Part shown: one piece after another, positions 9,430 through 18,216 of the stretch
Layout of the letters: each line of letters opens with the position of its first letter
How positions within the stretch are numbered: position 1 is the first letter of the stretch
Source: Fibrobacter sp.
Lineage (GTDB): Bacteria; Fibrobacterota; Fibrobacteria; Fibrobacterales; Fibrobacteraceae
Length of the DNA stretch: 34,841 nucleotides
Assembly: GCA_031271785.1 (NCBI GenBank)
Contig: JAISUZ010000072.1
Span: 1-34,841, forward strand
Reading direction: 5' to 3'
Notes under the pieces: generated by a model
The model's input: the letters and a program-made list of their open reading frames with translations, nothing else
Told to the model about the DNA's origin: nothing
Databases searched by the model: none
Translations under genes and position numbers: made by a program

Positions 9430-10107
9430 TTACTTACTCTCTATTTTGTAGCCCACATTCCGCACGGTTTTAATATAACGCCCGGCGGTCCCTAACTTTT
9501 GCCGCAGCGTTTTGATATGCATGTCCACCGTTCTCGACTCTATTACGTTATCCACATCCCAAACGGCGCCCATAATGCGGTCGCGGGTAAAAACCATTCC
9601 CGCTTTGGATAGCAAGAGATGCAGGAGTTCATATTCTTTGTAAGTCAATTCGACTTCGTTACCGTCAACGGTCACTTTCCGCTCCAGCAAATCCATCCGG
9701 ATTTCACCGAGAGAAAGAGCGGCCGGCTGTTCTGTTTTTTGAGGCGCCGAGCGGCGAAGCAAGGCTTTTACGCGCGATAAAAATTCCATCACGCCGAAAG
9801 GTTTCACCAGATAATCGTCCGCGCCGGAATCAAGTCCTTTCACGCGGTCGATCTCCGAAGATTTCGCCGTTACCATAATCACCGGAATTGATTTTGTCTT
9901 TTGATGACTTCTCAGACGGTTTAAGATATGAAGCCCGTCATCACCCGGGAGCATCACATCCAAAATCACGAGTTCGGGAAGTTCCCGCTCAATAAAAGAG
10001 TAGAAAGCCCGCGCTTCCGGAAACGCCGTAACAGAATAACCGGCGCTCTGAAGCGCGTAAACTTCAAGTTCCCGAATGCCCGAATCGTCTTCTACAATAC
10101 AAATCAT
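9430..10107 (-). CDS. phoB: Phosphate regulon response regulator PhoB
   Basis: OmpR/PhoB-class transcription factor of 225 residues. The receiver domain has acidic pocket IVEDD, phosphoacceptor D50 in LVILDVMLPGDDG, the conserved Thr in MVTAKS, and Lys in YLVKPF. The winged-helix DNA-binding domain includes LTYKEYELLHLLL, RDRIMGAVWD, RTVDMHIKTLRQKL and YIKTVRNVGYKI. The annotated ATG at 10107 follows GGAGAAAGTCGG; upstream in-frame starts overlap phoU and add an unrelated extension, so I rejected them. It lies 14 bases after phoU. The likely target is the 11-base-spaced repeat upstream of pstS, making the operon self-regulated. Confidence 0.95.
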   Translation of the reverse strand: MICIVEDDSGIRELEVYALQSAGYSVTAFPEARAFYSFIERELPELVILDVMLPGDDGLHILNRLRSHQKTKSIPVIMVTAKSSEIDRVKGLDSGADDYLVKPFGVMEFLSRVKALLRRSAPQKTEQPAALSLGEIRMDLLERKVTVDGNEVELTYKEYELLHLLLSKAGMVFTRDRIMGAVWDVDNVIESRTVDMHIKTLRQKLGTAGRYIKTVRNVGYKIESK

Positions 10108-10121
10108 CCGACTTTCTCCAA

Positions 10122-10796
10122 TCAATCCGGAAATTCGGATGATAAATACCGGGAACCGTTCCGGTTGCCGGTGATTGAAAAAATGACCCACTTTGCCACA
10201 TTGACGGCATGATCGCCGATGCGTTCAAAGTATTTGATCACCATCAGAAGGTCCACAATCATTTCACCCATATCATGACCGGATCGAACCGTATCCACTA
10301 ACTTTTGACGAATCACCTTAAAAAGATAATCCACCGTATCATCATCATCGATCACTTTTTGAGCGAGATGAATATCGCAGCGCACAAAAGCATCTACGCT
10401 TTCGGTGACCATTTTTTTCACCGCCATCGCCATATCCGGAATTTCCTTCAAAGAATCCCAATCGATTCCCTCGGGAATCATGGTGACGATTTCGGAAATG
10501 TCGGCGCATTGATCACCGATACGTTCCAGATCCGAAACCATTTTAAGCGCGGAAGAAATGAGACGCAAATCGCGGGCGACCGGTTGCTGGCTTAAAAGAA
10601 GTTTCAAACAAAGATTTTCGAGTTCTTTCATCTTTTGATCGATTTCTTTATCGAAATCAATGTTTTGTTCGGCTTTTTCCGTATCGTGCCTCATGAGAGC
10701 GTCAATCGCACGCTCCACGGATTGTTCCACGAGAGAACCCATTTCGATCAAACCGTTATTCAAATGTTCAAGCTGTAAATCAAACCGGTTGCGCAT
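10122..10796 (-). CDS. phoU: Phosphate signalling protein PhoU
   Basis: Peripheral, all-helical, 224-residue protein that links Pst transporter activity to PhoR inhibition. It has the two PhoU repeats, with metal-binding signatures ERIGDQCADI in the first and ERIGDHAVNVAKW in the second, plus DFDKEID and DLRLISSALKMVSDLERIG. The ATG shares its A with the final base of the pstB stop codon (TAATG), a typical translational coupling. Standard place in the pst cluster. Confidence 0.96.
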   Translation of the reverse strand: MRNRFDLQLEHLNNGLIEMGSLVEQSVERAIDALMRHDTEKAEQNIDFDKEIDQKMKELENLCLKLLLSQQPVARDLRLISSALKMVSDLERIGDQCADISEIVTMIPEGIDWDSLKEIPDMAMAVKKMVTESVDAFVRCDIHLAQKVIDDDDTVDYLFKVIRQKLVDTVRSGHDMGEMIVDLLMVIKYFERIGDHAVNVAKWVIFSITGNRNGSRYLSSEFPD

Positions 10797-11551
10797 TAGC
10801 CGAACCTCCCTGTAATATAATCTTCCGTTTTTTTATTCTTAGGCATGGAAAACAAAGTTTCCGTTTCGTCATATTCAATAATTTCTCCCAAAAGGAAAAA
10901 TGCGGTTTTATCCGAGATACGCGTGGCTTGCTGCATATTATGCGTGACAATCACAATCGTATAATTTTCTTTGAGTTCCACCACGAGGTCTTCGATTTTT
11001 GCCGTCGAAATCGGGTCGAGCGCGCTGGTGGGTTCATCCATCAAAAGTACTTCCGGCTCTACCGCAAGCGCTCTTGCAATGCAAAGCCGCTGCTGTTGTC
11101 CGCCGGAAAGCCCGAGCGCATTTTTCTTCAAGCGGTCTTTTACTTCATCCCAAATCGCCGCGCGTTTCAAGGAAGTTTCCACAATCTCGTCCAAATCATC
11201 TTTCGAATGGATACCATGTGTTTTCGGACCAAAAGTAATATTATCGTAAATACTCATCGGAAAAGGATTCGGTTTTTGAAAAACCATGCCCACGCGTTTG
11301 CGAAGGTCATTGACATCCAAATCCCGGTAAGCGTTGATATTATCCAAAAGAACCGTTCCTTCGATACGGCAGTTTTCGATCAAATCGTTCATGCGGTTGA
11401 GCGTTTTTAAAAGCGTCGATTTCCCGCAACCGGAAGGTCCGATAAAAGCGGTAATTTTACTGCTCGGAATACCGATATTGACATTTTTAAGCGCTTGGAA
11501 TGTGCCGTAAAATAAATCCAAATCCCGAACTTCTATTTTATTTTCCATCAT
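10796..11551 (-). CDS. pstB: Phosphate ABC transporter ATP-binding protein PstB
   Basis: Cytoplasmic ATPase of the high-affinity phosphate importer, 251 residues. Walker A is GPSGCGKST, the Q-loop is [17 protein letters not shown] (the PNPFP motif is typical of PstB), the signature is [15 protein letters not shown], Walker B is [13 protein letters not shown] and the switch His is in [10 protein letters not shown]. Two adjacent ATG codons occur (11551 and 11548), after AAGGAAAA; either may serve. It overlaps the end of pstA by 14 bases and phoU by one base. Confidence 0.97.
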   Translation of the reverse strand: MMENKIEVRDLDLFYGTFQALKNVNIGIPSSKITAFIGPSGCGKSTLLKTLNRMNDLIENCRIEGTVLLDNINAYRDLDVNDLRKRVGMVFQKPNPFPMSIYDNITFGPKTHGIHSKDDLDEIVETSLKRAAIWDEVKDRLKKNALGLSGGQQQRLCIARALAVEPEVLLMDEPTSALDPISTAKIEDLVVELKENYTIVIVTHNMQQATRISDKTAFFLLGEIIEYDETETLFSMPKNKKTEDYITGRFG

Positions 11552-12401
11552 TTTTCCTTACTTTTTTAGCGAGCGCGTTTGAAGCGGCGTTAATCATCAA
11601 AACCAAAAAGAGAAGCACTACGGCTGTTGCATAGGCTTGATCGGTATGGAGCCCCTCTTTGGAGAGGGCATACATGTGAACGGAAAGCGTTCTTCCGGAA
11701 GAAAAAATATCCTTCGGAAAATCCGCTACGGTTCCCGCCGTATAAATTAATGCGGCCGTTTCACCGACAATTCGCCCGATCGAAAGAATCACGCCGGCAA
11801 GAATTCCGGGGATAGCAACCGGCAGGATCACGGACACAACGGTTCTGAGTTTTCCGGCGCCGAGCCCGAAACTTCCTTCACGATAAGTATCGGGAACCAT
11901 TTTAAGCGCCTCTTCCGTAGTGCGCATCATAAGCGGAAGAATCATCAGGGCGATCGTAAAAATACCTGCAAGAAGCGAGTAACCGAGGTGAAGAGCCGTC
12001 ACGAAAAAAAGCATCCCGAAAAGACCGTAAACAATCGAGGGAATGCCGGAAAGGGTTTCGGAAGTGAGGCGAATGATCCCCACCAGACGATTCCCGCGCC
12101 GTGCATACTCCACAAGATAAACCGCCGAAAAAATTCCGAGAGGAACAGCGATCAAAAGCGCGCCGAAAACCATTATGAGCGTATTAAAAACGGAAGGCAG
12201 GAGCGAAACGTTTTCCGAAGTATATTTGGTTGCAAAAAGAGAAGGCGTAATGTGAGGAATCCCTTTTATGAAAATATAACCGACCATAAAAACAATCGTG
12301 GCAAGCGTAACGAAAGCAGCGGCATACACCAAAAGAAAAAGAAACAAAGAAAAGGGATGTTTGCGGTAAGACTTGAATTTTAGCCTAAAATTCATATTCA
12401 T
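11538..12401 (-). CDS. pstA: Phosphate ABC transporter permease PstA
   Basis: Inner-membrane permease of 287 residues with about six transmembrane helices. The cytoplasmic coupling loop has [22 protein letters not shown], the EAA-type motif that contacts Pst[14 protein letters not shown] and [15 protein letters not shown] are PstA/PstC family signatures. Start ATG at 12401 overlaps the pstC stop as ATGA; a second ATG lies two codons on. It forms a heterodimer with PstC. Confidence 0.96.
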   Translation of the reverse strand: MNMNFRLKFKSYRKHPFSLFLFLLVYAAAFVTLATIVFMVGYIFIKGIPHITPSLFATKYTSENVSLLPSVFNTLIMVFGALLIAVPLGIFSAVYLVEYARRGNRLVGIIRLTSETLSGIPSIVYGLFGMLFFVTALHLGYSLLAGIFTIALMILPLMMRTTEEALKMVPDTYREGSFGLGAGKLRTVVSVILPVAIPGILAGVILSIGRIVGETAALIYTAGTVADFPKDIFSSGRTLSVHMYALSKEGLHTDQAYATAVVLLFLVLMINAASNALAKKVRKNDGK

Positions 12402-13231
12402 GAGAACGCTCTTCTTTTGAAGTAAGAGAAAGTAAAGTTAATCATGAGGATAAACACAAAAAGCACCACGCCTGTGGCAATAAGCGCCCCGCGGTGAAGT
12501 TCGGCGGCATAACCCATTTCCAAAACGATTCCCGAAGTGAGCGTACGCGCCCCCTGGAAAAGTCCCGTTGGAATCCGCGCCTGGTTACCGGCCACGAGAA
12601 TCACCGCCATGGTTTCCCCGATCGCACGCCCGATGCCGAGCACCACGCCGGCAACCACACCGGAAGAAGCGGCGGGAAGTTCCGCAAAAAAAACACTCCG
12701 TTCGTGCGTTGCTCCGAGAGCGAGCGCCCCTTCATAATATTGCGGCGGAACCGCCCGGATCGAAGCTTCCACCACGCCGATAATCGTCGGGAGAATCATC
12801 ACCCCGAGAAGGAGCGAGGCGGTAAAAATACTGCTTCCGGAGCCGCCGAAAACATTGCGGACAAACGGAACAAGAACGACAAGCCCGAAAAAGCCGTAAA
12901 CCACGGAGGGTACCCCCGCGAGCACTTCGATAAAAGGCTTAAACCATTGATAAATTTTACGCGGACAAAACCGGGCGAGGAAAACCGCGGTAAATAAACC
13001 TACGGAAACTCCGATCAGAATCGCGCCGGCGGTAATATAAAGACTTCCCAGAATCATCGGCAAAATACCGAATGCCGGAGGTATATCGGTCGGAGCCCAG
13101 GTTTTCCCGAGCAGGAACTTGAAAACTCCGATTTCCGCCATAGCGGGAATCCCGTTCACAAACAAGAAAAGACAAATGAGAATCACGGCAAAGACAGAAG
13201 TCAATGCCGCGATGAAAAAGACGATCTCCAT
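12398..13231 (-). CDS. pstC: Phosphate ABC transporter permease PstC
   Basis: Inner-membrane permease, 277 residues from the ATG at 13231. Family motifs are LAGVPSVVYGFFGLVVLVP, PTIIGVVEASIRAVP, YYEGALALGATHERSVFF (EAA loop) and GRAIGETMAVILVAGN. The longer frame starting at 13336 runs 80 bases into pstS and adds a charged, non-membrane leader, so I prefer 13231, where the first transmembrane helix (EIVFFIAALTSVFAVILI) begins. A strong AGGAG lies about 21 bases upstream, further than ideal, so the start is somewhat uncertain. The gap from pstS is 25 bases. Confidence 0.93.
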   Translation of the reverse strand: MEIVFFIAALTSVFAVILICLFLFVNGIPAMAEIGVFKFLLGKTWAPTDIPPAFGILPMILGSLYITAGAILIGVSVGLFTAVFLARFCPRKIYQWFKPFIEVLAGVPSVVYGFFGLVVLVPFVRNVFGGSGSSIFTASLLLGVMILPTIIGVVEASIRAVPPQYYEGALALGATHERSVFFAELPAASSGVVAGVVLGIGRAIGETMAVILVAGNQARIPTGLFQGARTLTSGIVLEMGYAAELHRGALIATGVVLFVFILMINFTFSYFKRRAFS

Positions 13232-13256
13232 GATCTTTTCTTTTATCTTTCTCCTG

Positions 13257-14153
13257 TTATTTTTCAAGAACAGCACCCCAGTTCTTAATGGCGCCGGAAT
13301 AAATGCCGCGAAGCTGTTCGAGCGTGATGTTATCAACCGGATTCTTGTGATTGATAATCACAGCGATACCGTCTTTAGCAATCGTCAGCCCTTTCACTTC
13401 GGCAAGTTCGCTTTCTTTCAAGTCACGGGAAGCAAGTCCGATATCGGATGTACCTTCTTTCGCGGAAAGAATACCGGCGGAAGAATCATTGATTTGAAGT
13501 TCGATTTCGACATGCGGGTTGATTTGAATGTACGCTTCTTTCAATTTTTCAGCAAGCGGAGCCACCGAAGAAGAACCGGCAATCACGATTTTTCCGGAAA
13601 TCTTGGAAGGCGTGTAAGCTTCCCCTTCGGTAATTGCGATATAACCGTTTGTCTGCGCGATTTTTTGTCCGTCGGCGCTCATCACAAAGCCGATAAAATC
13701 AAGCACGAGCGGAGATTCTTTCCCTTTCGTAACAAAGTTGAACGGGCGGGAAATGCGGTAACCTCCGTCTTTCACCGTTTCCGAAGAAACCGGTACGCCT
13801 TCGATCTTGAGAGCTTTGGTGCTTGAATTTAAAGAACCGAGAGAAATGTAACCGATCGCGTATTCGTTCCCGCTTACGTTGCTCATCACGGCTTGAGTTC
13901 CGTCAATCGTGATCGCGTCTTGGGTTGTCAAATCGCGTTTGCTTGTTTCCGTTTTTTCCAAGAGTCCCGCGATTTCAATAAAGGCATCGCGCGTGCCGCT
14001 ACCCGCTTCGCGAGTAATCACCGAAATTTCGCGGTTCATATTGAACGCGGCAACCGGCTTTTCGTTTGATTTTCCTTTTTCTTCCTCTTTATCGCAGCCC
14101 ATGAAGAGTGCAGAGAAAGCGATCAGACCTATTCCAAGATATTTGATATTCAT
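13257..14153 (-). CDS. pstS: Circularly permuted phosphate-binding lipoprotein PstS
   Basis: Phosphate-binding protein of the Pst importer, 298 residues. Signal peptide with lipobox LFMGC (C20), followed by Asp. The order of family motifs is reversed. Residues ~41-176 hold what is normally the C-terminal half: ISVITREAGSGTRDAFIEI with ligand residues R48, S52, G53 and T54, then AIGYISLGSL, RISRPFNFVTKG, FIGFVMSADGQKI and TNGYIAI. Residues ~187-298 hold what is normally the N-terminal half: IVIAGSSSVAPLAEKL, NDSSAGI, GTSDIGLASRDL (D237), DGIAVIIN, LEQLRGIYSGAIKNWGAV. A short linker (EGEAYTPSKISGK) joins the old C-terminus to the old N-terminus. All anion-binding motifs survive, so a working fold is likely. 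It is first in the operon; GGAG precedes the ATG and a Pho box lies upstream. Confidence 0.93.
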   Translation of the reverse strand: MNIKYLGIGLIAFSALFMGCDKEEEKGKSNEKPVAAFNMNREISVITREAGSGTRDAFIEIAGLLEKTETSKRDLTTQDAITIDGTQAVMSNVSGNEYAIGYISLGSLNSSTKALKIEGVPVSSETVKDGGYRISRPFNFVTKGKESPLVLDFIGFVMSADGQKIAQTNGYIAITEGEAYTPSKISGKIVIAGSSSVAPLAEKLKEAYIQINPHVEIELQINDSSAGILSAKEGTSDIGLASRDLKESELAEVKGLTIAKDGIAVIINHKNPVDNITLEQLRGIYSGAIKNWGAVLEK

Positions 14154-14183
14154 ATGAATCTCCGTTGAGAATTTTGTACTGGG

Positions 14184-14237
14184 AATATAGAGAACTGAAG
14201 TAAAAACTAGAAAGGACTAATGTAAAATTCATGTAAA
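14184..14237 (-). promoter_or_regulatory. Pho box and -10 box of the pst-pho operon
   Basis: On the minus strand, TTTACA (14237-14232), TTTACA (14226-14221), a degenerate CCTTTC (14215-14210) and TTTACT (14204-14199) follow each other at exact 11-base steps. Nine bases later comes TATATT (14189-14184). Direct repeats at 11-base spacing, replacing the -35 box, are the hallmark of PhoB/PhoP-activated promoters. The pstS ATG is 30 bases beyond the -10 box. Confidence 0.8.
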
Positions 14238-14243
14238 GTAAGA

Positions 14244-14957
14244 TCACGGGAACCGGATTTTATAGATTTCCGGCCAGTTTTTCCCTGTAATCCACAGGTT
14301 TTTCCCGTCAAAACCAATCCCGTTCAGCACTTCTGCCTTCGGATTTCTTTTCCGCACGGCCCGCGCTTTTTCCGAAAAATCAAGCCAGGCCCGCACCCGC
14401 CCGGAGGGAAGCTCAATCACCGCAATCGAATCGGTGAGCCACACATTAGCGTAAAGCAAGTCCCCAACCGCTTCCAACTCGTTCAAATTCTTTACGGGAT
14501 TTTTACCGTCTAAAACCTTAACGGTAGAAACCACCGTGCGGGACCGCGGATCCAAAATCAAAAGTTCGGCGCTCCCGTTACTCATGAGCAAATGCGAATT
14601 CCACACCGTAAGCCCCCACCCTTCCGTAGGGATAAAGAAAGAATCCTTGAGGCGAAACGTACCGGCATCAAGCACAAACGCTTTTCCTTCTTTCCAGGTG
14701 AGCCAAAAAATCTCATGCCCGAGCTGCACGGAACCTTCTCCGAAATAACGTGAATCCAGTGCAAACGAATCGAGCGTGTTCCCCTGAAAATCAAGTTTGA
14801 AAATTTTGGATTTGCCGTAACCGCCCGTGGACTCAATCCAACCCGCGCTCGTATAAGAAAGTCCTTGCAGGTACCGGTCGGAAGAATGCGGAATCGAATC
14901 CGTAACGGAAAACGATTGCAGGAGAGTCGCCAAAAGAAATACGGAAACCGCACTCAT
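14244..14957 (-). CDS. Glutaminyl-peptide cyclotransferase (plant-type) homologue
   Basis: Probable exported enzyme of the glutamine cyclotransferase family (Pfam Glu_cyclase_2 type), 237 residues, which converts N-terminal Gln of proteins to pyroglutamate. A signal peptide is likely at residues 1-18. Beta-propeller motifs include YLQGLSY, EGWGLTVWNSHLLMSNGS, PVKNLNELEAVGDLLYANVW, DSIAVIELPSGRVRAWLDF and NGIGFDGKNLWITGKNWPEIYKI; the NELE and WLTD-IA elements are typical of the family. The start at 14957 lies in TATATATATATG, so promoter and start overlap. It is divergent from the DUF4416 gene. Many secreted proteins of this group begin with Gln after signal cleavage (two do in this window), giving a plausible substrate. 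Confidence 0.85.
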   Translation of the reverse strand: MSAVSVFLLATLLQSFSVTDSIPHSSDRYLQGLSYTSAGWIESTGGYGKSKIFKLDFQGNTLDSFALDSRYFGEGSVQLGHEIFWLTWKEGKAFVLDAGTFRLKDSFFIPTEGWGLTVWNSHLLMSNGSAELLILDPRSRTVVSTVKVLDGKNPVKNLNELEAVGDLLYANVWLTDSIAVIELPSGRVRAWLDFSEKARAVRKRNPKAEVLNGIGFDGKNLWITGKNWPEIYKIRFP

Positions 14958-15060
14958 ATATATATAAACTTAGAAAATGCCGGATTATATTTCAAAACCG
15001 AGCGGAAGCAGAAATGAAAATCGACTGATATCGGTAATATACACCTTTCGTACTTGCATG

Positions 15061-15121
15061 AAAGTCAGGGATAAGGGACAGGGGACATGATTGAGTTTTC
15101 TTATCCCGCATCCCTTTTCCC
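15061..15121 (+). repeat. Family C hairpin element, free-standing copy
   Basis: Arms CAGGGATAAGGGACA (15066-15080) and CCCGCATCCCTTTTCCC (15105-15121) match those of the copy nested in A1 in the same direction, whereas the loop CATGATTGAG is in the opposite direction. It lies directly upstream of the -10 box of the DUF4416 gene. Confidence 0.7.
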
Positions 15122-15128
15122 ATTTCCC

Positions 15129-15134
15129 TATATT
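15129..15134 (+). promoter_or_regulatory. TATATT -10 box of the DUF4416 gene
   Basis: TATATTTC occurs 47 bases before the ATG; AGAGGAG (15170-15176) is the ribosome site. The family C element ends eight bases upstream and would occupy the -35 region. Confidence 0.45.
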
Positions 15135-15181
15135 TCATATCTGAAAGCTGCAACAGGAAATGAATATTCAGAGGAGCCCTT

Positions 15182-15739
15182 ATGGGTCAAATCAAAAAAC
15201 CGGAAAACGTATGTCTCGTCTTAGGGATTCTCGCAAAATCACGAGCCGAAGTCGAAAGCGTACGCCCCGCGCTCGCCCGGAAATTCGGTACGGAAGAACT
15301 TGCGCTCGCGCCGTTTGCGTTTGAATTTACGAATTACTACCGGGAAGAAATCGGAAATACGCCGGTACGCGCCTTTTTCAGTTATGAAACGCCGATCCCG
15401 AGAGAAGAAATCGTAGAAATTAAATTGTGGACAAACGAATTGGAACTCGAAATCGCCGCCGCTCACGGCACTCCCGGTTTGCGCCCCGTCAATTTGGACC
15501 CGGGCTACATGACTCTCGGACAATTTTTCCTCGCCACCACAAAAGACCAGCGCCAACGGGTTTACATTCGCGACGGCATTTTTGTAGAACCCACCCTTTA
15601 CTTTCAAAACGGACACTTTCACGCATTTGAGTGGACCTACCGCGATTACGCAAGCCCGCGCTATATCGAATACCTGGAAGAAGTCCGGCGCCGCCTCGCC
15701 TACCGGCACACCACCGGAAAACCATACCGGCTGCGTTAA
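15182..15739 (+). CDS. DUF4416 family protein
   Basis: The protein has 185 residues and appears to belong to DUF4416, a family of unknown function found in anaerobes and thermophiles. It has no signal peptide or membrane segment, so it is cytoplasmic. Characteristic stretches are KPVxLVLGIL-like ENVCLVLGILAKS at the N-terminus, FEFTNYYREEIG, LWTNELELEIA, RPVNLDPGYMTLGQFFLATTKD, QRVYIRDGIFVEPTLYF and FEWTYRDYASPRYIEYLEEVR. The NLDPGY motif and conserved Arg/Tyr residues suggest an enzyme or nucleotide-binding role, but this is not established. A strong AGAGGAG site sets the start. It converges on pflB with repeat B2 between them. Confidence 0.88.
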   Translation: MGQIKKPENVCLVLGILAKSRAEVESVRPALARKFGTEELALAPFAFEFTNYYREEIGNTPVRAFFSYETPIPREEIVEIKLWTNELELEIAAAHGTPGLRPVNLDPGYMTLGQFFLATTKDQRQRVYIRDGIFVEPTLYFQNGHFHAFEWTYRDYASPRYIEYLEEVRRRLAYRHTTGKPYRLR

Positions 15740-15742
15740 TCA

Positions 15743-15974
15743 GGGCGGCTTCCTCCGGAACCGGGCTCGCATTTCAGCGGCGGTGAACCGCCTGCCGAAA
15801 CGGAGCCGCGCAGAATTTCTCTCAAATCAGAAATTGCAATTATGAAAGCATGGGAATTGGGAATAGATGACTCAGGAACTTGAATGTTCCATTCCCCATT
15901 CCCATGCTTTCCATGCCCGAAGAACAGAGATTCCCCGCGTCTCCGCCCGTTCGGGTCGCATCCCTGCCGCAACC
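15743..15974 (+). repeat. Family B structured repeat, copy B2 (with nested palindromes)
   Basis: It fills the gap between the converging DUF4416 and pflB genes. H0 is GG-C-TTCC/GGAA-CC. H1 is GC-GGCGGT/ACCGCC-bulged T-GC. H2 is CGGAG-CCGCG/CGCG-CTCCG. H3 is CCCG-TT-CGGG (15946-15955). The H2 loop is replaced by ~130 bases that contain further nested hairpins: GAAAGCATGGGAATTGGGAAT-type arms (15844-15864 with 15891-15911; 20 of 21 positions pair) and, inside, GGAAC/GTTCC (15875-15890). No ORF of note is present. Confidence 0.75.
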
Positions 15975-15978
15975 GCTT

Positions 15979-18216
15979 TTACACAAGACTCGTATGATAA
16001 GTGCGGTTCAGCACATCCAACTGCTGTTCCCGCGAGAGCTTAATAAAGTTTACCGCATAACCGGAAACGCGGATCGTGAGCGTCGGATACTTTTCCGGAT
16101 GCTCCATAGCGTCTAAAAGCGTATCACGGTGAAGAATATTCACATTCACATGGAACCCGCCGGCAAGCATATAGCCGTCGAGACAGGTGGATAAATTTTC
16201 AATGCGCGCTTCAAGCGTGTTCCCAAGCGATTCCGGCGTTACCGTCGCCGTCCAGGAAATACCGTCGAGAGAATCGCTGTAAGGAAGTTTCGCCACCGAA
16301 GCGCCCGCCGCGATAAAACCCGTGCGATCCCGCCCGTTCATAGGGTTTGCTCCCGGAGCAAACGGCTCTCCGGCGCGGCGGCCGTCCGGAGTATTTCCGG
16401 TTTTTTGACCGTAAACCACATTGGAAGTAATCGTGAGCACGGACTGCGTCGGAATGCTCCCCCGGTAAGTATTCTGCTCTTTGATTTTTTCCATGAAAGT
16501 GCGGACAAGCATCACGGCAATGGAATCAACGCGATCATCGTTATTTCCGAACGCCGGGTATTCTCCCTCAATTTTAAAATCGACCGCGAGCCCTTTTTCA
16601 TTCCGGACCGGAGTCACTTTGGCATAACGAATTGCCGAAAGCGAATCCGCCGCCACCGAAAGCCCCGCAATCCCGCACGCCATGGTCCGCACCACATCGC
16701 GGTCATGAAGCGCCATTTCAATGCGTTCGTAATGATACTTGTCGTGCATATAGTGAATCGCGTTGAGCGCTTTCACGTAAGTCCGCGCAAGCCATTCCAT
16801 CATAAGTTCATAGTGTTCCCACACTTTATCGTAATCAAGCACCTCATCGGTCACCGGCGAAAACCCGGGCACCACAAGTTCCATGGATTTTTCATCGACA
16901 CCGCCGTTAATCGCGTAAAGAAGCGTCTTGGCAAGGTTCGCGCGCGCGCCGAAAAACTGCATTTGCTTTCCGATTCTCATCGCGGAAACGCAACAGGCGA
17001 TAGCGTAATCATCGCCCCAATATTCGCGCATCAAATCATCGGATTCATATTGAATCGAAGACGTTTCAATGGAAACCTGGGAACAGAATTTTTTAAAACC
17101 TTCAGGGAGCCTGACCGACCAAAGCACCGTTAAATTCGGTTCCGGAGCGGAACCTAAAGTGTACAAAGTATTTAAAAACCGGAAACTGCTTTTTGTGACA
17201 AGCGTGCGCCCGTCTTCCGCCATGCCGCCGATCGATTCCGTAACCCAGGTCGGATCGCCGGAAAATAAAGTATTGTAGTCGTCCGTTCTTAAAAAACGAA
17301 CGAGACGAAGTTTAATCACGAGATCGTCAATAAGTTCCTGCGCTTCGGATTCCGTGAGAGTTCCCTCTCTAAAATCGCGTTCCACATAAATATCCAAGAA
17401 CGTGGAAATCCGCCCAATGGACATCGCCGCGCCGTTTTGTTCTTTCACCGCCGCCAGATAACCGAAGTAAATCCACTGTACCGCTTCTCTCGCGTTCTCC
17501 GCCGGGCCCGAAATATCGCAACCGTAAGTCAAAGCCATCGAAGAAAGTTCCTTGAGCGCAAGGATTTGCTCCGCCAGCTCTTCACGCAGGCGAAGTACAT
17601 CTTCCGTAAATTCCCTGTTATCGAGCGCCGCCTTTTCCTGTTTTTTATTTTTAATTAAAGCGCTCACACCATACAAAGCCACCCGGCGGTAATCTCCGAT
17701 AATCCGCCCGCGGCCGTAAGCATCGGGAAGCCCGGTAATAATTCCGGATTTGCGGCAAGCGCGGATATCGGGACTGTAAACATCAAAAACACCCTGATTG
17801 TGACTCTTCCGGTACTTCGTGTAAATCTCGCTGATTTTCGGATCCATTTGGTATCCGTAATCTTCAAGCGATTCTTCCACCATGCGGATACCGCCGTTCG
17901 GAACAATCGCCCGTTTGAGCGGCGCATCCGTTTGGAGCCCCACAATAATTTCATTTTCCCTGTCAATATAACCCGGCGCATAAGCCGTAATGGAAGCTCC
18001 CACATCGGTAGCAATATCCAAAACACCTTTTTTCTCGCGTTCCTTTCGGAGCAAATCCTGAACGCGTTCCATCAATTTCTGAGTCCGCGGAGTCGCCTTT
18101 GCAAGAAAAGAATCATCTCCCGTGTAAGGAGTGTAATTCTTCAGGATAAAATCCCGGACATTAATTTCGTTTTTCCAAAGGGAGCCTCTCCATTCACGCC
18201 GGTTTTCATTAGTCAT
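15979..18216 (-). CDS. pflB: Pyruvate formate-lyase (formate C-acetyltransferase)
   Basis: Oxygen-sensitive glycyl-radical enzyme converting pyruvate and CoA to acetyl-CoA and formate in anaerobic metabolism. The 745 residues compare with 759 in E. coli PflB. Adjacent active-site cysteines are C408-C409 in [14 protein letters not shown], and the glycyl radical is G719 in RVSGYAVNF near the C-terminus. Other motifs are [62 protein letters not shown] and [20 protein letters not shown]. It appears to be true PFL rather than a diol dehydratase relative. The ATG overlaps the purT stop (ATGA), so it is translated after purT. The activating enzyme gene pflA is not within the window. Confidence 0.97.
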   Translation of the reverse strand: MTNENRREWRGSLWKNEINVRDFILKNYTPYTGDDSFLAKATPRTQKLMERVQDLLRKEREKKGVLDIATDVGASITAYAPGYIDRENEIIVGLQTDAPLKRAIVPNGGIRMVEESLEDYGYQMDPKISEIYTKYRKSHNQGVFDVYSPDIRACRKSGIITGLPDAYGRGRIIGDYRRVALYGVSALIKNKKQEKAALDNREFTEDVLRLREELAEQILALKELSSMALTYGCDISGPAENAREAVQWIYFGYLAAVKEQNGAAMSIGRISTFLDIYVERDFREGTLTESEAQELIDDLVIKLRLVRFLRTDDYNTLFSGDPTWVTESIGGMAEDGRTLVTKSSFRFLNTLYTLGSAPEPNLTVLWSVRLPEGFKKFCSQVSIETSSIQYESDDLMREYWGDDYAIACCVSAMRIGKQMQFFGARANLAKTLLYAINGGVDEKSMELVVPGFSPVTDEVLDYDKVWEHYELMMEWLARTYVKALNAIHYMHDKYHYERIEMALHDRDVVRTMACGIAGLSVAADSLSAIRYAKVTPVRNEKGLAVDFKIEGEYPAFGNNDDRVDSIAVMLVRTFMEKIKEQNTYRGSIPTQSVLTITSNVVYGQKTGNTPDGRRAGEPFAPGANPMNGRDRTGFIAAGASVAKLPYSDSLDGISWTATVTPESLGNTLEARIENLSTCLDGYMLAGGFHVNVNILHRDTLLDAMEHPEKYPTLTIRVSGYAVNFIKLSREQQLDVLNRTYHTSLV

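Larger units (their letters stand above)
14958..15181. other. Divergent intergenic region
   Basis: It holds the start of the cyclotransferase gene on one side and the DUF4416 promoter on the other, with a family C hairpin (15061-15121) between them and a fragment of the 60-base tandem unit at 15049-15063. No gene is visible. Confidence 0.6.

Noticed and set aside
13232-13336. Upstream start of pstC inside pstS
   Set aside because: Would add a charged non-membrane leader and an 80-base overlap; the first helix begins at 13231.
16405-17133. 242-codon plus-strand ORF opposite pflB
   Set aside because: Shadow frame rich in His/Arg, caused by codon bias of the real gene.
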